Source: Cyanoderma ruficeps (Eukaryota > Chordata > Aves > Passeriformes > Timaliidae). From it: a stretch of DNA of 64,000 bases. The notes under the pieces are model-generated. The model made no database searches, had not been told where the DNA came from, and saw nothing but the letters and a program-made list of their open reading frames with translations. Below are positions 39,065 through 57,871 of the stretch, in pieces. The stretch covers positions 3,537,205 through 3,601,204 of the forward strand of contig VZDJ01000056.1 in the NCBI GenBank assembly GCA_008694505.1, written 5' to 3'. Every line of letters begins with the position of its first letter. Position 1 is the stretch's first letter. A program made the position numbers and the translations under genes.

Positions 39065-41575
39065 CAGGCACAGACAGACTGCTCTCCCCTGGCTGAAAGG
39101 GGACAGTGCTCATCCTAGTTGATAAACAGGGTGTCCTGCTGCCATTGGAACCAGACTCTCCAAGGAACCTGCGGGTGACATGAGCAAGGGGATGGCCAAG
39201 GCAGTACAAAGTACAAGCGTCCTTGCATCTCAGAGAATATTTTTTTACAGGGTTTTTTTTTCTTTTTAAAAGCAAAATGAAACAAACAAACAAAAAAAAA
39301 AGGACGAACTTTGGTTTTTCCCTGGCAGACTGCTGAGGGGCCACACAGGTCCTTCCTCTAGATGTTATGTGAATGTGCCAAGTTTCCAAACCATGTTATT
39401 GAAGAGCCAGGTGACAACACTGAGCACTGTGTCTGTGGAGTCCTCAGCCTTGCATGGATGCCCTTTCCAGTGCTGGAACACTCCCTGCTGCAACCACTCA
39501 CTTCCTTGGGGATCAGGAAGCTTTGCCTGGGTTGACTGCTGTGCTAACCTCTGTCCCCAGCTAGCAAGCACTCCTGAGAAACTCCTTGCAGCAATGTCCC
39601 TGCTGGTCCCCGATGTTGGATGTAGAGAGTGTCCAGTTGTGAAGGTCTCTTGCTCCCCAGTGCTCTGGTCTCTGACAACTTGTGTGTGGCACCTGCTTGG
39701 CTGGAATGTGCTCACCAGCATGGGTGCTTGCCATAGGGCCCACTGTAAATGAACAGCACCCCCTCACCCTTTGCCTCAGGACAAACTCAGTGTGTGAGAG
39801 TCACTGCCTGGCTCACTGCGGTCTCCACTGACTCAGCTCGGATCTGTCTTCCTGGTTCCTTGTGGTCAGAGGTTGCCCTGCTCTTTGGAAAAGCACAACA
39901 AATGCCTTGTGCCACTCCCCCTTCCTCCATTGTCCAGCTGTTCTGCTGCTCTGAACTGGACTTGTAAATACCCTCAGAAAGTTAATGTATTTAAATGCTA
40001 AAGGAGAATGTTTAACTTCGTGGCTTTGAGACAAAGCTTTTCTTGGAGAAGTATCTCTGTGCACTTCTACTGACAAACGTCTGTCAGCACTGGAGCAGTT
40101 TTCTCCACTGCTTTGTCTGCAGGGATAACTTGTAGGTGTCTCCGTTGTCGTACCAGCAGCTCGCCTTTCCCCACAGCTCAGTCCCAGGCTCTCTTTGTGC
40201 TCTTCCTTTAGACTTGCCTTACACCTAACTCTCAGCTCCACTGCTCAGACTCTCGTGTCTTGGCACATAGAAGGGTTATTTGGTGAGCTGTGAACTCAAA
40301 GGAGCTGTCAAGCACAACCATGATGTTCCCAAGGAGGGTCTGGTGTCCTGGAAAAAGGAATGATTTGTGCATGGAGGAGAGGCCTGGAGCAGGCATAAGC
40401 ACAGTTAGTTGGCAGCTGTGACTGGGCAGCTCCTCACTGCTCTCTGCTTAATTCACTTTGTGAACAGTCCTCTGCCCTTCTAGGAGCTAACTTATGAGGG
40501 TGCTTTACTTGTTCTCTCCATCCCCTGCCCCCCAGTCCCACTGCTGCTAATTCCACACTGATGTCTTGTGTGCCTGGGGCAGGTAAGCAGGTCTGACTCC
40601 TCTGTCACTACTCCGAGGTGGTGACCGTGTGGGCTAGGAGGTAGCAGAGCTGGAACAGAGCAGGATCACATCCCTACCTCTTTACATTGCATATAGCAGT
40701 AATTCCAGGCCTGCTCCATCAGCCCTGTGCAGGTGCTGTGCAGGTGCAAAATTATTCTTGGAGCAGGCTAATGCTGGCCTCTCTTCCTACAAAGCTGGCT
40801 CTTCTGTGACACTCTCTCAGCAGTATAGCAGTATTCCCAGGTACATGGTGTGCCCAGAGTATGAGTGTTCCTGTGGAACCTTCTGCTCCTATCCTACTCT
40901 ACGGAGCAGCAGGGTGGCTGGCTGGCTGCTGCCAGGCAAAAATGGGGCTGCAGAGTTTGCCTCTTTCCCCAGGTGAGGACCAGTTAGGGTCTCACTCCTG
41001 CCTGACCACCCATTTCCACAAAAGTTATGGGAACTTAGCATCTCTGAAACCTTTTTGTTGACTAAATCTGATGAAATTAGTCCCCCCAAAAGGCTGAGTG
41101 CAGGAAAGGACTGCTGGATGGGGAAAAGCCAATATAATGCATGTTAGTAAAGCCCATTCCTTTAGGGACTGCAGGAGGAGATTTCTTGGTTTGAGGCAGG
41201 TGCAGGTATAGTGGTGGAGTATCATTGTCCCCTTGTGTGTTGGTGGATGGACTTTCTGCCCTAGGAAACAAGGCCTGGCTTGTGGCCTCTCCAACTTGCT
41301 GAGTGTCTGCCAGAAGCCACAGAATCTCTGCTGGATTTCTAGCTCTGCAGACTGTCACTGTCTGACTGCCCCTATTTTTGCAGAATTATCTCTGCACTTT
41401 CCCAGAACAGTGTGGCTTGAGGCTTAATTTCTCATTCCACCTCCCACTAGTATCCACATTCTCCCTGCTTCTCAGTAGTGTTCCTGGGGCACAACTGGAA
41501 GTAGGGTTTGGAAATCATCTTCTTGCTCCGAGTGTATCTGTGAAAGTCTGCTTTTAATAGAGCAATAATCAAGAC

Positions 41576-41585
41576 CTAAAAATAG
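41576..41585. promoter_or_regulatory. MEF2-type site CTAAAAATAG
   Basis: Perfect match to YTA(A/T)4TAR, about 2.9 kb upstream of the tentative kinase first exon and inside the presumed PLXNB1 3' UTR. A few such matches per 64 kb are expected by chance, so it counts only as a companion to the site at 44186. Confidence 0.3.
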
Positions 41586-42524
41586 AGCTAGACATAGGTG
41601 ATTGACTTATTTAACATCTTCAGCTTGTCCTTGCGTGGCTGGACAGATCACACTGCCCAGTGCAGGTGCAGTGAAGGTGGAAAGCTGGTAGTGCCCATCT
41701 CCTCCCATCCATCTGTCCTCGGTGTCCTAGATACCAGCGTCCTCCTCCCTGTGGACATGCACTGAAGGCCCTCACTGGGATCAACTTGGGTGTTTAGGCA
41801 TGGCCCCTCTTATCTCCGTCCGTGCCCTTCTCCTGTGGCAAAATCTGTTTCTGTGACAGGGTTCTGTTGCATTTAAATTTGCACAAAACATGTTTTATTA
41901 TGAAATTCCCTGTTGCTGGGAAAACTTATTTATTTATTCCTCGTGATCCTTCCAAGTTTTTTCCAGTCTCTGCCTGATTCCACAACCAACTGGACATTCC
42001 TTGTCAAGGACAGAGAATCCTGTCTGGATGTTCCTGTTCGTTCACAGGTAGCAAGTTCTGTGGGCACCAGCAGAGAGAGCCCTGCCACCGCAGCCAGTCC
42101 CCTGCTGTGGGACACAGGGATGTCACTGCTCCAGCGGACTCCCAGGATGGTGATGTTCCCCACCCAGCTTTATTTAGTGCTGCTGTCAGAGGGAGGGACT
42201 TGCTTCTGCCGTGGTCTGGGTGAAAGGCTGAGAACTGATCAGTATTAAGATAAATCTCCGTTAGTGTATTTGAATGTCTGTCCCTTTGGCACGATGAAGT
42301 ACAGCTGGTGCCCGTGTGACGTAGTTGGGAGAGCTCTTGCTGTCAACTCTCTGGTGGCAAATTTAGGCTGTACCTGAAAGCTTTTTTTTAAATTTTTTTT
42401 TGGCGTGCCTTTCTTGTGGGGATGATTATTTTGGTTTCCAGAACACCCAGGGCATTTGCTCTTGTAGGCTTTTTCCTGGTCGTCTGTTGTGGTGACTCTG
42501 TTCTCTCCCAGCCTTGTGACTTGG

Positions 42525-42543
42525 TGTCTGTCTGTCTGTCTGT
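42525..42543. repeat. TGTC tetranucleotide microsatellite
   Basis: About four and a half tandem copies of TGTC in the presumed PLXNB1 3' UTR. Confidence 0.85.
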
Positions 42544-42782
42544 TACGGTATGGCCTGCCCTGCATTTATGCCCTGCCACACCTTAGGTTCTGCTCAGAGC
42601 ACCCGAGGTACTGTCTTTCTCAAATTTGAATTAATAATTAATATAAAAAGCTTGAAAAAAAAATCTGGATTTTGTTACATAGTGTAATAACTGTTTGTAG
42701 ATACTGTTCTGAGATGTAGGAATCTATTGGTGATATAAGAGGTTTTGTCTGTAAATAATCAGTTTAGAGTCAAAATGATTTT

Positions 42783-42816
42783 AATAAAGAGAATTCTTAC
42801 ACAATAATTCAATAAA
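42783..42816 (+). terminator. Two AATAAA polyadenylation signals
   Basis: AATAAA occurs at 42783 and 42811 with U/GU-rich sequence about 15-25 nt after the second. They probably end the PLXNB1 transcript, since no other + strand gene lies between. Not confirmed by transcript data. Confidence 0.55.
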
Positions 42817-42943
42817 TTTTAATATACAACCTCTGTGTCATGCTTGTATTGCATGATGATGCAATTATGTAGAATGTATTTGCCTCTTTTTCTTCTTAAG
42901 TGGAAACTCTGTATTCCTAAGCGCCAGGACCTGGAAACTGTGT

Positions 42944-42972
42944 GAGGAGCGAGGTTTTTGGAGCGAGGTTTT
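42944..42972. repeat. Short tandem duplication GGAGCGAGGTTTTT
   Basis: Two adjacent copies of a 14-bp unit, with the copy boundary at about 42959, between the PLXNB1 poly(A) signals and the kinase promoter region. No function evident. Confidence 0.65.
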
Positions 42973-44185
42973 TCCCTCCTCCCTTGGCTGTGTTTCCTAA
43001 AGATAGCCCTGTGCCACCTTCCAGCTGCATCCATCTGCAGGTTCCAGAGCTCAAATTCCATCCCTGCCCATGGGAGGAGGCAGCCTCCCTCTGCAGACAC
43101 TCGTGTTGGGCTGGCACTGGGGGCACATGGTGCGTGGCAGCACTGGCTGTGCTCTCTCACTGGGTAAGGGTTGCTGAAGGTACACTGTTGTCACTCTTGG
43201 TCACTGTTGTCCACCAGTGTGAGGCAGAAGCCGGTGTTCCTAATTTACCACAACAACTTAATTCTTAAATGAATTTCACGGTTCTTCCCATACAGCAATC
43301 TGGCTCCTGGCCCATCTGTCCTCTTTTCTTCCCTCCCCTTCCTTTTGTAGCAGAGTTTTGTACAGAGTCTGTTTCTCCCCCTCTTTTAGTCCCTCCTCTC
43401 TGTACTCTGTGTGCTCTTGTTGCCCTTTAAGGGGTCACAAACCACTTGTCCCCTGCATGCTGCCCCGCAGGGCTCAGCACCCGGCCTGGCCCAGCCTCTG
43501 CCCCCTCCCTTGGTATTTTTAGTGCAGGGAAGGCAGGTGAGAGCAGAGGGGCACAGGCAGGGGGAGAACCGCTCTGGGAGGCCCCGGCCTGGAGCTGCAG
43601 CAGAGCTACTGCAGGCAGGGTTAACCCTTTGCTGCAGGGCTGGGGCCCGCTCTCCGCAGCCTCAGCCAGGAAACCCGAGCTGTGCAAGCCCAGGGCCCCA
43701 GTGAGGGGGAGGCCACGCCATGCCCAGCTCCGGTGTGAGGCTGCAGCTTGTGGCAGTGGGGGAAAAAAAAAAGTGATTCTTACTGTGTGTGGCCTTTTCC
43801 TCCCCAGTGTTGCATGGTGCTGGGATGCTCGGGTCCCCCGAGGGCTGTGGGGAGGATGCTGCTGCACTTGCTCTCCAAGAGAAAGGAACAGGGGAAGCAC
43901 GGGCTCTGTGGCCACCAGCACCATGCTGCGATGGTGTTTGACTCTGCGCAGGCACTGCTGGAGAGGCTGAGGTTCCTCAGGTCCAGCAGTGTGGCACACG
44001 GATTGGTCTGGAAACAGGGATGGCTCTGCCAGGCAGAAGATGGTGCCACAGGAGCAAGTGCTGCTGAGGCACTGCTGGGAGCAGGGAGAAGAGTCAGGCA
44101 GCCCCACAGTTTCTGGGTCTGGAGAAGGCAGTGCAGAGGGGGAGGACTTCTCTGTTTCCATCTCAGTAGAGCTGTGAATTTCCCG

Positions 44186-44195
44186 CTATAAATAG
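44186..44195. promoter_or_regulatory. MEF2-type site / TATA box CTATAAATAG upstream of the kinase
   Basis: The decamer fits the MEF2 consensus YTA(A/T)4TAR exactly and also contains a good TATA box. It lies about 290 bp upstream of the tentative first coding exon of the SRPK-like kinase, in a GC-rich stretch (about 43.4-44.6 kb). CAGCTG E-boxes follow at 44283 and 44451. MEF2-dependent transcription is established for SRPK3 in mammalian striated muscle. Its use here is inference. Confidence 0.45.
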
Positions 44196-44481
44196 TTGCT
44201 GTGGAGACTGTGAATGTACTGCAGGCTGACAGGCCTGCTGCCAGGGAGGCAGGGAGAGGCCAGCAGTAAAGTGAATCCACCGCAGCTGTCTGAGGTCTCC
44301 TGCTCTGCCAAAGCCAAGGTTGTTCCCAGAAGTGGTGCTGTGATCTGATACCCTGCCCCACTCCTCACCACGTCCATCCAGTGATGCAGAAGTTTGGTGG
44401 GCTCAAGGACATCCCTCCTGGCGCAGCGCAGACTAAAATCAGAACAGGACCAGCTGATATCTCACTTTGGGGAGCTCCAGA

Positions 44482-44533
44482 ATGAGCCAGATGACAAAGG
44501 GAATGGAGTGCCCTGCCCGTGAGCTGCTGCAGG
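44482..44533 (+). CDS. Tentative first coding exon of the SRPK-like kinase
   Basis: ATG at 44482 with an upstream in-frame stop at 44455, 17 codons (MSQMTKGMECPARELLQ) and a strong donor GTGAGT at 44534. It ends in phase 1, exactly what the next certain exon (47069, entering with two bases) needs. Joining gives ...QGGHHPMQEGEVFN, where SRPKs have GGYHP before the kinase domain. It lacks the acidic DYCKG-type segment of SRPK1-3, so another upstream exon could be the real one. Total coding length with this exon is 1152 nt (383 aa). Confidence 0.4.
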
Positions 44534-47068
44534 GTGAGTCTGTGCTGGGCCCTGGGGCTCAGAGCCCCGCCGGGGCTACGTGTGTGCTGTGTGCTGTGAC
44601 TTGCAGGGGTGCTGTACTCAGCAAGGGCTTGTGGGTCTGTGGTGGTGCAGAAGCTGAAAGTGTGTATTGCCCTGGTGAGTTCTGACACTCCAAAGGTCCA
44701 GGGGTCATAAGGCATAACTGGTGTTGGGCAGCTCTGTACGCTGTTCCATGCAGGTTGGGTGGAGGAGTCCAGGCCAGACGTGAAGCTTCACTCCTTGTCC
44801 ATGGCTCTCACAAACCAGGCACGAGCAGTTCTTGGGCTGAAGTTCTCTGAGCTAGTCCAGGCCTGCAGCAATTCAGTGGGTTCTGCACAAAATAGTTGGA
44901 ATGACAAAAGCAAAGTAAGTTGTATTTAATGTGAAAGTGTCAAGAAATGAAGGATTATTGTCCTTTATCACAAAGCTTAAAAAAGTGCATTTCACTTTCC
45001 TGTACCAAGTTGCATAGCAACACTCTTCATCTTTTGCCTGTGCTTCCATCCAGAGAGGGTGGATGGAGGTAAATCTTGCATGCCTAAGGATAGACTTGTC
45101 TTGCTTCTGCAGCAACACGACCACCAGGGCCTAGTGAACTGCCCAAGGGCTAGGATGAGTCTTACACTTCGGGTCCTATTTTCTCACTGAAATATCCTAC
45201 TACTTGAACACTCCACCGAGGGAAGAAGCTGTAGAACTCCCATCTCCACACATTCATGAGTTTTCCTTTGGCAGGTGAATGGTAAGCCACATAATTAAAA
45301 ATTGCTCGCTCTCAGCTCAGGCCCTGCTGTCCTCATGATGTGAGTGAAGAAGGCTCAGGCAGATGCTGGTGGTGCAGGAGTGTGTGAGGGTACTGATGAG
45401 CTTAGTCTGTGCACAAATAAGGAAAATTTTGATTTCAGATCTGTTTCATAGGTAAGATGTCAGTGAGTATTTGCTGTAAAGAGTGGCCACACAGACATGT
45501 AGCATCCGGGAAGTTTGTACCGAAAGAGACTGATTCTGAACAGCATAAATGCAAAGGTTAGATGTGTAGAAATGTGAGGAGGGGGAGGCATTTTGAGATC
45601 CTTTCAGACTTCTCTCCAGGCTTGGGTCAACAGAGTAACGTTGATCTGGCACTTTGGGTTTTCCCTGACAGGATGAAAGTCTTGAGCCCAGTCCAACTCT
45701 TAACTAGAACTGTGTTGGCAGCTCATTGGGTGCCCAAATGCAGGCTGTGCCTCTGGCTGGCGTGCTGGGAGAGGAACATCAGCATGTGGAAAGAAACGTT
45801 AATGTTTTGAGGAATTCAAAACATTGAGTAAAACAGGTGCTCTGTCTCAGCACCTGGAAGATGTTAGTGTTCCAGAACAAATCCCTGCCACCAGCACTGC
45901 CAGCCCTCTATAACTATTTCTGAAAATCCTCTGGTTCAGATGAGTTCTTAGCTTTAGTGACCCGATTTGGAGAATTTAAAGTTCAATATTTCTACCTGTG
46001 ATAATGGTCTATGGGTATTACTATCACCTGTCCCAAGCTCTTGATAGTGTGTGTTACCGTGAAGCTTCAGCTGTACAGCAAATGACATTTCCAAATTATG
46101 AAAGGCTGGGTTGGGAGTGCCCCAGCTACTGTGACTTAAATCTGTATTTCATTAGCAACATGGGCTGTGGGCTGCTATGTCAGGTGACCAGTACTGAAGC
46201 CAGACCTACATTGGTGGTGCAGCACTGGGGGACAGCAGTTGGATCAGTCTGTCTGTGCTGTCTTGGTGTTTATGCTTTGGGCTGTCATAGTAACAAACCC
46301 CCGGAGCAGCCCCTTGCCAGGATGTCCTGTGGCCTTGCTGGGATGTCACAGGATGGTCAGTGATAAACCCGTGCTCCAGCTCCAGGGCTGGACTGTGGGC
46401 AGAGGAGCAGCACTGTAGTGTTTAGAATGCAAGTTTTGTTTCACACCCCTCTGGAGCAGGAGCCTTCTCCTGCCAGCCAAAGCCCAAATTCCCTCCTCAG
46501 CCAGGGTAGGGAGGGAGTGTTTTCCCTGGCTGTGGGAGGGGAATCCCACAGACCCCGCTAAGCCCCTGAAAATACACACTAGGAAACCTGAGACTCCCAC
46601 CTGGCCCTGGCCTGGGGCCAGCCTGCCAGCTTTGCTCTTCTGAACTCTTAAAATAATCCCTGTTTCCCTGAAGTGCCAAAAGCATTTGTAACAGCCTGAC
46701 TCCAAGAGCTGCTGAAGGGAATGGGAAGGAAAGGGGTGAGGGCACAGCAGAGGTGTGGCCATCCTGCCGCTCTCCAGCTCTCTTGGAAGGAGTAAAGTGC
46801 TGAAGATCACTCGTGCACCACTGCCTCCATCCCCTCGTGCCAGGATCTGCTGTGCTCTAGGGCCATGGAGGAGCAGGTGCAGCAGGAGATGCCATCAGCC
46901 CAGCACACAGATCAGTCCTTGGGCATGAGGCTCCAGAGATGAGATCATGTCAGGCTCTTCCCAGGCTAGAGGAGGCCACTGGGACCTGTCAGGCTGTCCT
47001 CAGCTGCTCGTTCAGTCTAAGAGCATTTAGAGATCTCACTAATATCTCTTGGTGATGGTTTTCCACAG
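44534..47068 (+). other. Kinase intron 1 (if the 44482 exon is right)
   Basis: 2.5 kb with no convincing exon. An ATG at 46865 opens a short frame (MEEQVQQEMPSAQH) but has no donor in the required phase. Confidence 0.5.
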
Positions 47069-56355
<9,287 letters not shown>

Positions 56356-57173
56356 CCCGACCCGGCTGTCCCCGCCTCGCGGCTCCGCGGGACCCGCCGC
56401 AGCGACCGCACCGCCCTCCCGCGGGGGCGGCGGGGCCGGCTGCCCGCCTCTGCCGAACGACCCCGGTGTGGGGCAGCGGCTGTGCAGCTCCCGGTGTGAT
56501 CCCGCGGCTCCCTTCGCGCCCGGGCTCCACTCCCTTTCTCCCGCGCCCCTGCAGCGCTGCAGACCGCCCGCATCGCTCACTGCGAGCAGCCGCAGACGGG
56601 GTACACGGGCACCGGAACCGGGCGGAGCCCCTCGGCCGAGCGCGGGCAGCGAGCGCCGCACAGGCCCTCCTGCCCGGCTCGGCCGCCCCTCCCACCGCAG
56701 AGGGGCCGTCCCTCCTTCTCAGTGCCCCGCGGCCTTTGTTCGGGGCTCCAGGGAGGGGACTGGCCAGCTGTGGGAGCGCTGGCCCCGCCGGCGCGACCCG
56801 GCGAAGGGCGATCTCAGCCCCGGACGGCCCCGCCGGGAGCCTGTGACGAGACCCCCGGCCCAGCCCCCTCCCCCTCAAACCCGCGCGCGCGGACGTGCCG
56901 CGCGGCAGGCCCCGCGCGCGCTCCGCCGCGCAGGCGCCCTGCGGCCCCCTCCGCCCAGACCTGCTGGCCGCCCCCCGCACCGCCCCTTCGTTCTGCCACG
57001 TGTCCCGACGCGGGAGTCGCCCCGCGCCGAGCGATCGCGCCCCGCCGGCCCCGCCCCTCGGCACGTAGCGCGACTCGCCCGGCGGGCGCTACCGCAGCCC
57101 GCCCGCCCCGCTCCGCGTCGACGCTGCCGGCGGCCTCCCCCCTCCTCTCCGCGCCGAGTGGCAGCGCCGCGCG

Positions 57174-57271
57174 CCAATGGGGCGCCGCGACCGTGGGGCG
57201 CGCGGCGGGGCGGGCGCGTGGGACCCAATGAGGCGGTAGCAAGGGCGGGGCCGCGAAACGAGATCGCCAAT
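57174..57271 (+). promoter_or_regulatory. Promoter with three same-orientation CCAAT boxes and GC boxes
   Basis: CCAAT occurs at 57174-57178, 57225-57229 and 57267-57271, spaced about 51 and 42 bp, with GGGCGGGG elements between (for example at 57243). This is the arrangement of an NF-Y/Sp1 TATA-less CpG-island promoter. A fourth, weaker GCCAAC follows near 57341. The direction is probably rightward, because the left side is occupied by the 3' end of the kinase, but bidirectional firing cannot be excluded. Confidence 0.65.
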
Positions 57272-57399
57272 GGCGAAGGCGGGAGGGAGGGGCCGTGGCG
57301 GCGGCGGGCGCCCCGGCGGGGCGGGACGCGGCGGCGTGACAGCCAACGGGGAGTGGGGTGGGCGTGCCCGGGGCGCCCCTGGCGCCGGCGCCGGGGATC

Positions 57400-57571
57400 C
57401 CCGTGTACCCAGTGCCGTTTCCGCCCGGCCCGGGGAGAAGCCGCCGCCGCCGCCGGGGGAGGGGCCGCCGCTGCCGCGGCCGAGCGCTCGCTCTCGCCGG
57501 CTGCCCGGGACACGCCGTGGCGCCGAGCCGGGCCTGGTGCCGCGCAGGGGCCCGGGGAACGGGCCGGCCAG
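57400..57571 (+). other. Possible 5' exon of the next, unidentified gene
   Basis: GC-rich sequence ends in a good donor, CCAG|GTAGGC, at 57572, a plausible end of a mostly non-coding first exon. The left edge is nominal. A second option is an exon from the acceptor TTGGCAG near 57702 through ATG 57781 (MAGPAVRGLGALVAG...) to a donor GTGAAG at about 57872. Neither reading resembles a protein I know. Confidence 0.3.
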
Positions 57572-57871
57572 GTAGGCACGGGCAGGCGGGAACTGGCTGT
57601 ACCTGGCGGTGGTAGGGAACGCTGGGGCAGGCGGCTGGGCGGACGGCCGCGGGGGTCGTGGCGCGGCCCGCGGTCTGACGCTTTGCTGTGCGCTGCCTTG
57701 GCAGCCCGGTTGGCAGCGTCCCGCCGTGCCCCCGGAGGCCCGGCCCGAGCTGACCCGGTCCGGCGCGGTGTGCGGACATCATGGCGGGCCCGGCGGTGCG
57801 CGGGCTCGGGGCTCTGGTGGCCGGTGCAGTGCCAGGGCCGGAGTTGGTGCTGGAGCGGCCGCGCGTCTTTG

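Larger units (their letters stand above)
39065..42840 (+). other. PLXNB1 3' UTR (probable extent) and downstream sequence
   Basis: No coding exon of either gene is recognisable. The first canonical AATAAA signals after the stop that I see are at 42783-42788 and 42811-42816, followed by TG-rich sequence (CTGTGTCATGCTTGT). The simplest reading is a 3' UTR of about 3.7 kb, which is long for this gene, unless an earlier non-canonical signal is used. It contains a T-run and A-run near 39240-39300 and a TGTC microsatellite at 42525-42543. Confidence 0.5.

Noticed and set aside
43427..44161. 244-codon minus-strand open frame
   Set aside because: Low-complexity translation with no domain, overlapping other open frames in both directions in a GC-rich upstream region of the kinase.
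46865..46942. ATG frame MEEQVQQEMPSAQH as the kinase start exon
   Set aside because: The frame runs to a stop without a donor in the phase needed to join 47069.
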